Notes: generated from the letters alone by a model not told the origin. 64,000 nt of DNA from JAKAGZ01 sp963772675 (GCA_963772675.1 CAVYYF010000003.1:62001-126000), one strand, 5' to 3'. Shown: positions 34,461-45,642, numbered from the stretch's first letter. Numbers and translations: made by a program.

Positions 34461-35813
34461 ATGTCGACATTAATGGTTAGTATATCAGGAATAAGAGGAA
34501 TAATTGGAGATGGACTTGATCCAAATGTGCTTGTAAAATATACATCAGCTTACGCTGATTTTATTGGGGAAGGCACTGTTGTTGTTGGAAGAGATGCCCG
34601 AATCACAGGTGATATGGTTCAGGAGATTGTTACAGGGACTTTAATAGCAAAAGGAATAAACGTAGTTGAAATAGGAATTGTGCCTACTCCTACGGTTCAA
34701 TATTCCGTAAAGACTCTAAAAGCTCAAGGAGGAATCGCAATTTCAGCAAGCCACAATCCGAATGAATGGAATGCCTTAAAGCTATTGAACAGCACAGGAC
34801 AGTTTATGAGCCCCGAGGAAAATGAAGAGATGAAGAGGTTGCTTGATAAGTCTGACGAAAGTTTTGTGTCGTGGGATAAGATTGGCAAACGGAAGAAATA
34901 TGATGCTGCTTTAAAAAAACACGTAGAGGATACGCTAAATCTAAAATATATCGATAGAGCAAAGATCAAAAGGAAAAAGTTTAAAGTAGTAGTTGATTGC
35001 GTTAACGGTGCGGGAGTTTATGTCGTTCCACAAATGCTAAAAGAACTAGGCTGCAAAGTGATCGAAATGAATTGTGATAAGTCAGGAATATTTCCTCGTC
35101 TTCCTGAGCCAATTCCGGAGAACCTGGTTAAAACAATGAAGAGAGTAAAAAAAGAAAAAGCTGACCTGGGGATAGTGGTTGATCCTGATGTAGACAGATT
35201 AGTTTTAATCACCGACGAAGGAAAACCTTTCAGTGAAGAAAATACGATTACACAGGCAGTTAAATTTATTCTTTCAAAAAAGAAAGGCAATGTAGTTGTT
35301 AATCTTTCCACAACCAGAGCAGTCGACGATGTTGCTCATGATTACGGAGCAAAAGTCTACCGCTCCCCTGTCGGCGAAGCTAATGTTGTGAAGAAAATGA
35401 AAGAAGTTAAAGCGGTAATTGGAGGTGAAGGAAGTGGTGGAGTTATTTATCCTGCACTTCACTACGGCAGAGACGCACTCGTCGGAATTGCAATCACGCT
35501 TCAGCATTTAACCGAGTTTAAAGGAAAAATAAGCGAGTTGAAAGATGCTCTGCCACAATATTTTATAGTTAAAAAGAAAATAAAACTTGATAATAAGGAG
35601 CCTGACACGGTTATTGAAAAACTGGTAAAACAATACGACGAGGAAGAATGTAATACTGAAGATGGTTTAAGAATAGATTTTTTCAATCATTGGATACATT
35701 TCAGAAAATCAAATACCGAACCTATTATCAGAATAATTGTTGAAGGTGAAAACCGGAAAGTAGCGGAAGCATTAGCTGAGAAATATATGAATGACATTAA
35801 AAATCTGAATTAA
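34461..35813 (+). CDS. glmM: phosphoglucosamine mutase (archaeal-type) / phosphohexomutase
   Basis: Interconverts hexosamine 6- and 1-phosphates on the way to UDP-GlcNAc. 450 residues: catalytic Ser97 in AISASHNPNEWNALK, metal loop DPDVDRLVL, sugar-binding GGEGSGGVIYP and phosphate loop RKSNTEPIIRI. The NEWNALK loop is closer to the archaeal GlmM-like group than to the E. coli protein. A phosphomannomutase/phosphoglucomutase role cannot be excluded. Confidence 0.88.
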   Translation: MSTLMVSISGIRGIIGDGLDPNVLVKYTSAYADFIGEGTVVVGRDARITGDMVQEIVTGTLIAKGINVVEIGIVPTPTVQYSVKTLKAQGGIAISASHNPNEWNALKLLNSTGQFMSPEENEEMKRLLDKSDESFVSWDKIGKRKKYDAALKKHVEDTLNLKYIDRAKIKRKKFKVVVDCVNGAGVYVVPQMLKELGCKVIEMNCDKSGIFPRLPEPIPENLVKTMKRVKKEKADLGIVVDPDVDRLVLITDEGKPFSEENTITQAVKFILSKKKGNVVVNLSTTRAVDDVAHDYGAKVYRSPVGEANVVKKMKEVKAVIGGEGSGGVIYPALHYGRDALVGIAITLQHLTEFKGKISELKDALPQYFIVKKKIKLDNKEPDTVIEKLVKQYDEEECNTEDGLRIDFFNHWIHFRKSNTEPIIRIIVEGENRKVAEALAEKYMNDIKNLN

Positions 35814-35895
35814 ATAGGCTACTAACATTCTTATTGTCTTTAAGCAGCCAATTTGCTAGATTATTTTTAAGTTTTTAGTAATAGTAGGGGTAAAA

Positions 35896-38001
35896 TTGAA
35901 ATCTCTTCTTTTATCTTTATTCCTTATAATCTTAGTATTTCCAATTCGGGCACAACAACAAATCGAGTGGCAGCATACTACTGGACCTTATGGTGGAGAA
36001 ATTCTTTCTTTACTTTATGATAATAATGGAAACTTGTTTGCAGGTTCCAGGGCGAATGGATTATTCAAATCAGTTGATAACGGCAAAAACTGGACACATG
36101 TAAAAGGAATTCCTGCCACTGAAGTGCATAATCTCATCAAAAATTCAAAAGGAGAAATATTTGCGGGTACAAACCTGGCACTATATTTTTCTTCTGATGA
36201 CGGAAATACCTGGGAAAACATAACGAAAGATTATAATTATTATGTGGGAAACACAAATTACTACCTTGGTTCGTATGCCGCTCTTACAATTGATAAATAT
36301 AATAATATATATATTGGTAATGAAACCGGATTGTATAAATCATCCGATTATGGAGACAATTGGAGTAAAATAAGTAAGGACACAGCATTTGGCTATATGT
36401 ACTCAGTAGCTATTGATTCTACTGATAATATTTATTTCTCATCTTCCATCGGATTATTTTATAGTAATGATGAAGGAAATTCCTGGAAAAAACTTGTTGT
36501 CAATGGTACTTTAATAAACTTTTTTAAGATCCTAATTACAGCAAATGATAATATCATTGCTGGCACTGAAAATGGAATCGTAAGGTCCACTGATAGCGGT
36601 AACACATGGAAATTTATAAAAATTGACAGTTCGACTATCGTATATCCAACTCTTTTTCACCAATCTACAAATGGTAATATTTTTACAGTTTCTTCTTATA
36701 GATCATTATATGTTTCATCTAACGATGGAGATACCTGGGAAAAAGTAACTGATAAATTTAAGTTCCAGACTATATATGATGTTATCACAGATACAAATGA
36801 CGATATCTTAATTGGAGCAGTTGGCGGATTTTACTTTTCAACTGATAATGGCTACAATTGGGAACAAAGCAATTCTGGTTTTATAAATACTAACGTTAAT
36901 ACATTAAAATTTGATAAATACGGGAATTTATTCGCAGGAACATCTACAGGAATATTTAAATCCGATGATTTAGGAAATTTTTGGAAACAAACAAATAGTC
37001 CTAACCATTATGTCCACGATATTGAAATAGGACCTAATGGATATATTTTTGCCGGAACATCAAATGGCATACTTCGTTCCATTGACCAGGGAAAGAATTG
37101 GACAATTGTTAATAATGGACTGACGAATAACTTCATACAAGCATTAGCAATTAATCATAATGGTGATATTTACGCTGGCGGTCAGTATTCTGTCTACAAA
37201 TCAACGAATAATGGTGATCAATGGGAAAAAGTAAATATGGGAATTGAGAATTTATTTATAAATGATATTGTAATCTGTAATGAAGGTACAATCATTGTTG
37301 GTGGCTTTGGCAATTTAGTAAAATCAACTGATAACGGTATCACGTGGGATCATAATAATCAGGGTTTAACAAACCAATATATTATTTCTTTGAATGTTAC
37401 ACCTAGTAATGAGATTCTGGCTGGAACCCGGTATGGAGGAATGTTTCGTTCGACTAATGAAGGAAGAAATTGGATTAATATAAGTAATGAATTGACTAAA
37501 TTTTATCAAATTAAAGTTATATATACAAATAATGCAGGAGATATTTTTATTCTTACTGAAAAAGGAATATACATGTCAACAAATAATGGTTCCACCTGGA
37601 ATGAGATAAATTACAATATTCCAATCGGATATTATGGATATGTCAATTGCATCACTTCAACTCCAGGTGGAATTATATTAGTTGGCACTTATAATTCAGG
37701 TGTGATCAGATCAATACAAACAGCAACAACAACATTATCAAATGATTATAAATTTCAGAATTTTCCCAATCCATTTAACGTTACAACAACAATTCAGTAT
37801 GAAATTCCTTCACCAACAAAAGTTTCGATAAAAGTTTATGATATACTTGGTAAAGAAGTTAAAACTTTATATGAAGGTGAGAGACCACGCGGAAGATATT
37901 TTGCAATTATTGACGGAATAAATCTTGCAAGTGGAATTTATTTAGTTCGTCTGGTAACAAATGATTATACTAAAACCATAAAAACAGTTTTGCTAAAATA
38001 G
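35896..38001 (+). CDS. secreted BNR/sortilin-like propeller protein with T9SS sorting domain
   Basis: A 701-residue exported protein that starts with TTG behind TAGGGG. Signal peptide residues 1-19 (ending RAQQQ). About a dozen repeats of the type STDNGNTW / KSDDLGNFW / RSTDSGNTWKF form one or two Asp-box beta-propellers, resembling Ycf48/sortilin. The last 80 residues are a type A T9SS C-terminal domain (NFPNPFNVTTTIQYEIP, KVYDILGKEV, LASGIYLVRL), so it is sent to the cell surface or medium. Binding partner unknown. Its stop overlaps the end of the leftward DUF58 gene. Confidence 0.88.
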   Translation: MKSLLLSLFLIILVFPIRAQQQIEWQHTTGPYGGEILSLLYDNNGNLFAGSRANGLFKSVDNGKNWTHVKGIPATEVHNLIKNSKGEIFAGTNLALYFSSDDGNTWENITKDYNYYVGNTNYYLGSYAALTIDKYNNIYIGNETGLYKSSDYGDNWSKISKDTAFGYMYSVAIDSTDNIYFSSSIGLFYSNDEGNSWKKLVVNGTLINFFKILITANDNIIAGTENGIVRSTDSGNTWKFIKIDSSTIVYPTLFHQSTNGNIFTVSSYRSLYVSSNDGDTWEKVTDKFKFQTIYDVITDTNDDILIGAVGGFYFSTDNGYNWEQSNSGFINTNVNTLKFDKYGNLFAGTSTGIFKSDDLGNFWKQTNSPNHYVHDIEIGPNGYIFAGTSNGILRSIDQGKNWTIVNNGLTNNFIQALAINHNGDIYAGGQYSVYKSTNNGDQWEKVNMGIENLFINDIVICNEGTIIVGGFGNLVKSTDNGITWDHNNQGLTNQYIISLNVTPSNEILAGTRYGGMFRSTNEGRNWINISNELTKFYQIKVIYTNNAGDIFILTEKGIYMSTNNGSTWNEINYNIPIGYYGYVNCITSTPGGIILVGTYNSGVIRSIQTATTTLSNDYKFQNFPNPFNVTTTIQYEIPSPTKVSIKVYDILGKEVKTLYEGERPRGRYFAIIDGINLASGIYLVRLVTNDYTKTIKTVLLK

Positions 38002-38902
38002 CTTACTTCTCTTCTGAATGTAACTGAACAATGCTTTATCAAACGGCATCGAAGTTTCAATTAAATTATATTCAATATTTGAATTGAGACATTCGGTTTT
38101 TATCCTGCCGACAAATTCTGACATTGCTTCCTTGTACGCTTTTTGAATCTGGTAAGGCTGAGTAGTTATTTCGTCTTCGGTTTCCATATCTTTAAATATT
38201 GCATCTGTCCCAAATGCAAATTTTCTTTCCTGTGGGTCAAGTATCTGGAAAACGATAACTTCATTTTTTTTGTAACGAAAATGTTTCAACGCTGAAAGCA
38301 CGGAATTTACATCATCGAAAAGATCAGAAACAATTATAACTAGTCCCCTTCTCTTTATTTTTTCCGCTATTGAATGTAGCGAAGAAGCTGTATTAGTTTT
38401 ATTTGAGGCTTTTGCTTCGGAAAGCATTTTTAGTATTTCCTGTAAATATGCTTTCGAAGCTTTTGGTGGAAGATATTTATTAATTTTTTCTGAATATAGT
38501 GAAAGTCCGACCGCGTCCTGCTGGCGAATCATAAGATAACTCAAACCTGCTACCAGAGTTGACGGCATATTCCAGCTTACTTATATTACCTTCAGAAGAA
38601 TAATTCATCGAACGACTTATATCGAGAAGAATATAGCTTTTTAGATTTGTTTCTTCTTCGTATTGTTTTATAAAAAATTTTTCAGTCTTTCCGTAAACTT
38701 TCCAATCTATATCTTTTAACGAATCACCTTGCATATATGGTCGGTGCTCGCTGAATTCAACTGAAAAACCATGGTAAGGACTTTTATGAAGCCCGACCAT
38801 AAATCCTTCAACAACCAGCCGGGCTCTTAATTCAAGAGAGTTTAATTTCGAAATTACTGAAGGAGTTAAATATTTTCTATAATCCCGTGCATCAACAGGC
38901 AT
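37993..38902 (-). CDS. DUF58 domain protein, one frameshift
   Basis: A protein of about 300 residues with the DUF58 signature (GFSVEFSEHRPYMQGDSLKDIDWKVYGKTEKFFIKQYEEE) and a VWA-like fold (YILLDISRSMNYSS, the MIDAS DxSxS). The frame breaks near 38565: dropping one base in GCCG turns KLEYAVNS into KLEYA-STLVAGLSYL and restores one frame. DUF58 proteins usually go with MoxR ATPases; none is beside it here. Starts directly at the end of the upstream lipoprotein gene. Confidence 0.8.
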
Positions 38903-39408
38903 TATATATTCTTCGCATTTTTATTCTTTTTCAGAATATCATCAGGGGACATACCCATAGTATTTAATTCTTCTTTTGCAGACTTAGCAAGCTGATGGTT
39001 CGGAAATTTTTCCAAAAATAATCGATATATCTTCGTTGCTTCATCGTATTTATTTAGATCATTCGAAAGTACAAAAGCTGACATAAACAAAGCCTGAGGC
39101 GACTGTTTGCTGCTAGGATATTTATCATAAACTTCCTTGAATAATTCGGCTGCTTTTGCAAATGATTGTTCCTGGCTAAGAGTGCTATCGGAATGATTCA
39201 TATAAAGCGATGCCATTTTTACAATCGCTTCAGGTGCATCTTTACTTTCAGGGTATTCCTTTAGAAATTCCTGGTATGATTTTACTGCTTCACTGTAGTT
39301 TTTATTTTGAGTGCTCTTTTCGGCTGCATCCATATATTCTTTCTCAGTTTTCTTACTGCAGCCTGTAAGTATTAAGGCAAAAAGGATTAATAATAATGTT
39401 GACTTCAT
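38902..39408 (-). CDS. TPR lipoprotein (BamD/YbgF-like)
   Basis: A 168-residue lipoprotein: signal with lipobox LTGC at residues 14-17, then three TPR-like repeats (NYSEAVKSYQEFLKEYPESKDAPEA, SFAKAAELFKEVYDKYPSSKQSPQAL, KYDEATKIYRLFLEKFPNHQLAKSA). The pattern with P-S/N-x-x-x-A ends is that of BamD and CpoB/YbgF scaffolds. It is much shorter than BamD. It is probably co-transcribed with the DUF58 gene. Confidence 0.8.
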   Translation of the reverse strand: MKSTLLLILFALILTGCSKKTEKEYMDAAEKSTQNKNYSEAVKSYQEFLKEYPESKDAPEAIVKMASLYMNHSDSTLSQEQSFAKAAELFKEVYDKYPSSKQSPQALFMSAFVLSNDLNKYDEATKIYRLFLEKFPNHQLAKSAKEELNTMGMSPDDILKKNKNAKNI

Positions 39409-39592
39409 TAGCGGTAATCTCCATAAAATAAATTCTATTGTGTAAATTTATTGAAATGGCAAAGAAGTAGCAATGCGTTAAGAGAGACAAAAATCCGATT
39501 TTTACTATTTAATAACTCAGCCAAAAGAAGATAGTATTTTTTGCTATAATTAACGTAATTTAAACAGAGTAATTTTACACTTTGGGGATTTT

Positions 39593-40588
39593 ATGACTAA
39601 CAGTACTTCGTTAAAGAAGAAAGCCGCATACATTTCTCTTGTAATAGGTATCGGTATGTTCCTTTCTAAAATGGGAGCTTATCTGATAACTGGTTCGGCG
39701 GCTATTTTTTCTGATGCGGCAGAATCTGTTGTTCATGTACTTGCAACCTCAATGGCGCTATATAGTATAATACTTGCTTCAAGACCTGCAGATGATTCAC
39801 ACCTTTATGGTCATGGGAATATCGAATTTTTCTCAGCCGGTGTGGAAGGTTTTTTGATAGTTCTTGCGGCTGCAGTAATCATTTACACTTCCGTTCTTGA
39901 TATGATGAGAGGTACGCATCTTAAGTCACTTGATATAGGAGTTTATATAATTTCGGCTGCCGGTGCTATAAATCTTTTTCTCGGTTTTTATCTTATTAGA
40001 ACAGGTAAAAAAACAAATTCGTTAACCTTAATTGCTGATGGCAAACACGTGCTTACAGATTCATATACAAGCATCGGAGTTATAATTGGAATAATATTGG
40101 TAATGATTACAAAGATAGAATTTATTGATCCTCTGTTTGCAATTGCGGTTGCCATAAATATAGTATTCACTGGCTATAATCTAATCCGTCAATCAATCGG
40201 CGGGCTGATGAATGAAACAGATAAAGAAATGCTTGACAAGTTAGTGATGAGATTAAGTTCTATGAGAAAAGATTACTGGATTGATATTCACCAGTTGAGA
40301 TTCTGGAAATCCGGAGACAGAGTATTTATAGACTTTCATTTAATTCTTCCTTATTATTTTACGATCAGGAAATCACATTTGGAAGAAGAGTACATCGAAG
40401 AGCAGCTGGAATTAGAGGTTTCAAATTTTGAAATAAGAGTTCACCTTGACTATTGTACTGAACATTTATGCAAATATTGTAATTACTCGGAATGTACAGT
40501 AAGGGCATTTGATAAAACTGAAGATAATGAATGGACAACTGAAAAACTGCTCGGTAGACCTATCAGTCCCTCAACTCATATTACTTAG
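39593..40588 (+). CDS. cation diffusion facilitator with Cys-rich tail
   Basis: A 331-residue metal-ion/proton antiporter. Six TM segments in about residues 8-205; metal-site motifs SDAAESVVHV (TM2) and DGKHVLTDSYTS (TM5, HxxxD). The cytoplasmic C-terminal domain ends in an extra cysteine motif, DYCTEHLCKYCNYSEC (C-x4-C-x2-C-x4-C), not part of the standard fold. Zn, Fe, Mn or other metal specificity is not clear. Converges with purE, the ends overlapping by 8 nt. Confidence 0.88.
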   Translation: MTNSTSLKKKAAYISLVIGIGMFLSKMGAYLITGSAAIFSDAAESVVHVLATSMALYSIILASRPADDSHLYGHGNIEFFSAGVEGFLIVLAAAVIIYTSVLDMMRGTHLKSLDIGVYIISAAGAINLFLGFYLIRTGKKTNSLTLIADGKHVLTDSYTSIGVIIGIILVMITKIEFIDPLFAIAVAINIVFTGYNLIRQSIGGLMNETDKEMLDKLVMRLSSMRKDYWIDIHQLRFWKSGDRVFIDFHLILPYYFTIRKSHLEEEYIEEQLELEVSNFEIRVHLDYCTEHLCKYCNYSECTVRAFDKTEDNEWTTEKLLGRPISPSTHIT

Positions 40589-41078
40589 ATCGTTTTATCT
40601 TCCTGTTTTTATTCATTGATTCAGACTCCATTTTCTTTTTATAAGCAATCAGCTTTTTTTGAAGTGATGAATCATTTGTTGCTAAAATTTCTACAGCTAA
40701 TAATCCTGCATTTTTTGCCTGGTTTATTCCTACTGTTGCAACAGGAACGCCGCCCGGCATTTGAACGATAGAAAGCAATGAGTCAAGACCATCAAGTGAT
40801 TTTGATTTTACAGGAACACCTATTACAGGAAGCGGTGTGTGCGATGCTGTCATTCCGGGAAGATGCGCAGCTCCTCCGGCACCTGCAATAATTATTTTTA
40901 GTCCTTTTTCATGCGCGCTGCTTCCATACTCAGCCATAAACTTCGGGGTACGGTGAGCAGAAACTATTTTCACTTCGTGTGGAATTTTAAATTCTTTGAG
41001 TATTTTTACTGCTTCATTCATTACAGGAAGATCAGAATCACTTCCCATTATCACGCCGACTAAAGGTTTAGTTGCCAT
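40581..41078 (-). CDS. purE: N5-carboxyaminoimidazole ribonucleotide mutase
   Basis: Purine synthesis: moves the carboxyl group of N5-CAIR to give CAIR. 165 residues with GSDSDLPVM, SAHRTP (active-site His) and GAGGAAHLPGM. Pairs with purK, 43 nt upstream. A basic C-terminal tail (KKKMESESMNKNRKIKRSK) is extra. Confidence 0.95.
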   Translation of the reverse strand: MATKPLVGVIMGSDSDLPVMNEAVKILKEFKIPHEVKIVSAHRTPKFMAEYGSSAHEKGLKIIIAGAGGAAHLPGMTASHTPLPVIGVPVKSKSLDGLDSLLSIVQMPGGVPVATVGINQAKNAGLLAVEILATNDSSLQKKLIAYKKKMESESMNKNRKIKRSK

Positions 41079-41121
41079 TTATGCCTCCGGCATCCTGTTA
41101 AAATATCTAACGAAAATATTT

Positions 41122-42267
41122 CTAAATAATTGTAATTTTTTCAACTCTTCTGGCAAGACTCAAAATCTTTTTAAGATCGTCTCCCAAAACAGTTATATGC
41201 CCCATCTTTCTGCCTAATCTGGATTTTTCTTTCCCATAAATATGCAGATGTACATTATTATTTTTTAAAACCTTGTTATAATCTTCCACAACACCTTGTC
41301 CTTCCCTCTTTCCCAAAAGATTTATCATAACAGCAAAGGGCTTAACCATCTCAGTTGAACCAAGTGGAAGATTCAAAACAGATCGGATATGATTTTCAAA
41401 CTGAGATGTTACACAAGCTTCAATAGTGTAATGGCCGGAATTGTGCGGGCGCGGAGCCATTTCATTCACCAGTATTTCATTACCATTAACTAAAAACATT
41501 TCAATGCCGAAAATTCCAAAGCCTTTAATTGCTTTAACAGCTTCAACAGCAATTTTCTCTGCTTTTTTTATAGCAGATGGAGCTATTTGTGCAGGAGCTA
41601 TTACTGTATGACAGATATGATTTTTTTGGATTGTCTGAACAACCGGGTAAGTTTTTATTTCTTTTCTGGATCTCGCTACCATTATAGCAAGTTCCATATT
41701 GAAATCGATAAATCTCTCAGCCATTAGTTCACTATGACGGGATGAAAGCTTCTCAATTCCTTCGTGAAAATCTCTTTCTGATTTTACGCTATGATTGCCA
41801 TATCCATCATAACCCATCTTACGGGATTTTAGAATAAATTTATTGCCAAGAACATTTGCGACTTTTTTGTAACCGGTTTTCTCGTCAACCTTCAAAAAAT
41901 CTACGATGGGAATATTATTGTTTTTCAACGTTCTTTTCTGAACATATTTATCTTGAATTAGAGAAATTGTTTTGGGTGAAGGTAAAACCTTTTTGCCAAG
42001 ACTTTCAACAAATTCAAGTTTCTGATAATCAACAAATTCATTCTCAAGAGTAACTATATCGCTTGCATTGGCAAAATTTCTTAGTGCCTTTTTATCATCT
42101 ACCCATCCAACAAATTCGTGTTTCGTCATCATCCCTGCTGGAGAATTTTTCGATTTTTCAAGAATTGCTATTTCAAACCCAAGTTTATAAGCCTGGTAAG
42201 CAGACATCCGTGCAAGTTGTCCCCCACCTAGTATTCCAATTATTCTTTCTTTTGATTTCATCAGCAT
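41122..42267 (-). CDS. purK: N5-carboxyaminoimidazole ribonucleotide synthase
   Basis: An ATP-grasp ligase, 381 residues, N-terminal GILGGGQLARMSAYQA and ATP-grasp motifs KSRKMGYDGYGN, AERFIDFNMELAIMVAR and VNEMAPRPHNSGHYTIEA. Works with PurE. The start gives a short MLMKSKE extension before the first strand; an internal start at MKSKER is also possible. Confidence 0.95.
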   Translation of the reverse strand: MLMKSKERIIGILGGGQLARMSAYQAYKLGFEIAILEKSKNSPAGMMTKHEFVGWVDDKKALRNFANASDIVTLENEFVDYQKLEFVESLGKKVLPSPKTISLIQDKYVQKRTLKNNNIPIVDFLKVDEKTGYKKVANVLGNKFILKSRKMGYDGYGNHSVKSERDFHEGIEKLSSRHSELMAERFIDFNMELAIMVARSRKEIKTYPVVQTIQKNHICHTVIAPAQIAPSAIKKAEKIAVEAVKAIKGFGIFGIEMFLVNGNEILVNEMAPRPHNSGHYTIEACVTSQFENHIRSVLNLPLGSTEMVKPFAVMINLLGKREGQGVVEDYNKVLKNNNVHLHIYGKEKSRLGRKMGHITVLGDDLKKILSLARRVEKITII

Positions 42268-42326
42268 CGGTAAAAAATATTAATAAGGAGTGTTTTAATA
42301 TAAAGAAGATGTTATAAACACGGAAA

Positions 42327-44714
42327 TTATAGCTCTTTCCAATTTACTTTTTTAATAGTATTACCGTCGGATTGTAGAAGGATAGCTCCTGAAAGATCAG
42401 TCCTGTAAACTTTTGAATGAATTTCTTTAAGTTTTTCCAATGTAATTTCAGAAGGATGATGAAATTTATTCTGCCTGCCATCCGAAATAAGGCTTATTTC
42501 AGGAGTAACCAGATTAAGGAAATCTTCACTTGAGCTTGTTTTACTTCCATGATGCCCAACCTTTAAAACATCAGAATCTAGAAAGTTTCCATACATTTTC
42601 GAATAATATGCTTCCCCCCTTTTTCCAGATCTCCTGTAAAAAGAAATTCAGAATTACCATAGACAATTTTCAACAAGCCGCTTCTGTTATTTGAAGTAGA
42701 AGTATTATAAGCAAGTGTATTCAAAACATATACACGCGCATTACCGATTTTAATAATTCCTTTTCTGTAATAATTTTCCGGTATTTTATTTTCAAATAGA
42801 TATTTTTCAAATTTGACATCTTTTGATTCAGAGGAGTCAATTTCTGGTTTGTATATAGATGATATTTTACCATCGTGAATTAAAGAAATAAAACCGCCAT
42901 AATGATCAAGATCGATGTGTGAAACAAAACCATAATCAATTTTACCTATTCCTATATAATTCATCAAAGGTAGAATCACTCTTTCACCGTTATCATAGTT
43001 GAATGTAACTACTCCAGCATCAATAAGAGCAGTTTTGCCATTTGGAAACTTCAATAAGAATGCATCGCCCTGACCAACATCTATCATCATCACGCTTAAT
43101 TTATTGTCAGGCATTATTTTCTTGTTATCAAAACTTGAAAATAAAAAGAAATTAGATAGGCAAAGCACTAACAGGACTACTTTAGCCAAACTTCCGTTAA
43201 ACTTTTTATAAAAGAAGAGCAAAATTGTCAGGAAGACATAAAACAAAATAATATCAAAAGGCGAAAAACTCCTGATCCTCTGAAAAGAGAATTCACTGCT
43301 TCCTGTTAAATGTATAACATAAAAAACGATCTTGATTATAATTTCATTCACTATACTGAAGTACACTGCGACCGCCGGAATTATAAGACCTACTGCAATA
43401 GATAATATTCCGACACTTACTATAATGCCTACAACAGGAATCACTATCAAATTTGTAAATAGGGCAACTAGTGAAACCTTACCAAAATAGTAAATCGTAA
43501 ATGGCATCGTACCAATTTGCGCGGCAATTGAAACACCGGCAAAAAGTAAAATATTTTTTACAGGTTTGTTTTGTACACTAAGACTTTTAATCCATTCACT
43601 TATATGAGGATAAATAATTGCTATCGATATTACTGCCGCAAAAGAAAGTTGAAATCCGGGAGAGAATAACTCATAAGGATGTACCAATAAAATTATTAAT
43701 GCTGCAATGGCAACTGAGTTAAGCAGATTTGTTGAACGATTAGTTAGGAACGCAATAATCAGAACCAATGCCATCACTCCTGCACGAAATGCCGAAGCAG
43801 GCGGACCTATTAATATTAGATAAAGAATTAATCCAATTGCGGTCAGAATTGAACGGAGGTAAATGTTAAATCTCCCAAAAAGAAAAGCGTAAATCATAAT
43901 TATAAATCCGACATGCAACCCGGAAACCGCTAAAATGTGTATCACACCAGAATTTATGAATTCAGTTTTTGTGTTATATGATATTTCACTTCTGTCTGCT
44001 AAAAGTAATCCTCTCAACAATGCGGATGACTGTTCATTGTATAAACTCCTGATCTCAGCATCAATCTTCTTTCTTAAAACGAAAACAGTATTAGCAAATA
44101 CATTTTCCCTGACTATCGACAATTTTAATTTTTGATACATCATAGGCAGTTATTATTCCGGAAATACCATTCGACCTGAGGTATTTATTGTAATCAAATT
44201 CACCCGGATTTCTTTCCTCATTTCCTTTGAAGAAATTACCTGTAAAATGAATAATATTTCCGACCTTGAGTTCATTATATAATGAGTTTAATTGTTTTTT
44301 ATCGTCTCTTACTACGCAAATAAAATTTATATCCTCATTTATAAGGGAATCGGATAAATTGATACTATGCGACTCAACATTGAAAACAATCTTATCCTTC
44401 CGCGGAAGCTCTATATCAGTAATTCGCCCGACTACTTTAACGTTTTTTACGCGGTAAACATTCTCCGGTAGCAAATGATAATGAGATTGATTTAATTGTG
44501 CGATAAGATTGCCTGAGAACAAAATACAGGTATATACCAGAACATTTACGGAAATGTGCAAGATGTTCTTGTCAAAATGTCTATGAAGAAAGAAAAGAGA
44601 AATTACCAATAAAAGTGCAGCAACAAATACGGTTGAATCGATAAGGGAAAATTTGCCTAATAAAATTCCTGCGGCGAATAGAATTGCTAATTTTATCGCG
44701 GGGAAATCTTTCAT
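42327..44714 (-). CDS. comEC: ComEC/Rec2 DNA-uptake channel, two frameshifts
   Basis: The inner-membrane channel for transforming DNA. Three frames together give about 790 residues: an N-terminal DUF4131 part (44714 to about 44110), the Competence domain with many TM helices (VIHILAVSGLHVGFIIMIYAF) and a C-terminal metallo-beta-lactamase part (DVGQGDAFLLKFP, SHIDLDHYGGF, LKVGHHGSKTSSS). Removing one A from GGAAAATG near 44107 and adding one base to the A5G6 run near 42617 restores one frame. Both breaks are in homopolymers, so error is likely. No comEA is nearby. Confidence 0.85.
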
Positions 44715-45642
44715 TTACATATTTCTAATATTGCAGGTTTTATTTGAGTTAAATCTTTTATTTTTTTAGATAATTCTTCAGCATATTTTCCCGAAGTAAT
44801 TGTCAGGGCTGGATTTAATGTGTGGGTCTTCACAGACAGGTTTTCAAAGTTTCCATGGTCAGAACAAATAATCAAAGTCATCTTTTCCTTGTCTAATCCG
44901 TTAAATACAGATAATAAAAATTCATCTAAAGTACGCATTACATTTTCGAAATCTCCAACGTCACGGCCATGACCAAGATGATCAGTAAGGTAAAACTCAT
45001 ACAAAGTAAACTTATGTATTTTCAGCAATTCTTAAAAATCTTTTAGCTGCAAGTTGTGGGCTGATCACAGGAAGTTTATAATTTAGCTTTGCTACCCAGC
45101 GCTCATTCGTTATTTCAGCCGTCAGAGCTTTCCCTCTTCTAAGATCTGTAGAAGTGTTAAGCCTGATACCGCTTAACTTGCAGCTTAGAGTTGTTACAGA
45201 AAGTCTGCCTCTGCCGGATTTTAAGTAATCAAAGAATTGCTTCGGATAAGCATTCACAAAACTTACTTTTTGTTTCTTTCTTAAGAAATGCTTTTAGAAT
45301 ATTTTCCTTTTCTATTATTGGAACAAGTGTAGAATATGGAAAAGGGCCAAAATGTTTTCCAACATATTTTGCTGCATTCATTCCGCAAAATATTGCCGTT
45401 TGCCCTGTTCCACTTTGTGGTAATCCTTCAACGCCAAGTCGTGCATCTGTTGGGAAGAGAAAAGAATTATTTGTTCTTAATAATTGATTGCTCAATGAAG
45501 GTATTTCCCCAAATATTTCTGTAAATGTTTTAAATCCATATTTAAAAAATGGATTGAATTCGTAATCTTCTTTACCAATTCCAACTCCATCTATAAATAT
45601 CATTAAAACAGGATTCAAATCATTATTACCTTTTTGATTCAA
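44711..45642 (-). pseudogene. alkaline-phosphatase-superfamily metalloenzyme, two frameshifts
   Basis: A phosphopentomutase/phosphoglycerate-mutase-like metalloenzyme of about 310 residues when rebuilt. The metal motif FIDGVGIGKED opens it, then GLPQSGTGQTAIFCGMNAA (nucleophile Thr region), then TDHLGHGRD and CSDHGNFEN near the C-terminus. Removing one T from TTTT near 45262 and one A from AAAA near 45017 restores a single frame. Substrate unknown. The start overlaps the end of dtd by 17 nt and the stop overlaps the comEC start, so it is in a tight operon. Confidence 0.75.

Noticed and set aside
42327..42596. Separate metallo-beta-lactamase gene
   Set aside because: It joins in sequence and motif order to the comEC frame once one base is added in the A5G6 run; it is the end of ComEC.
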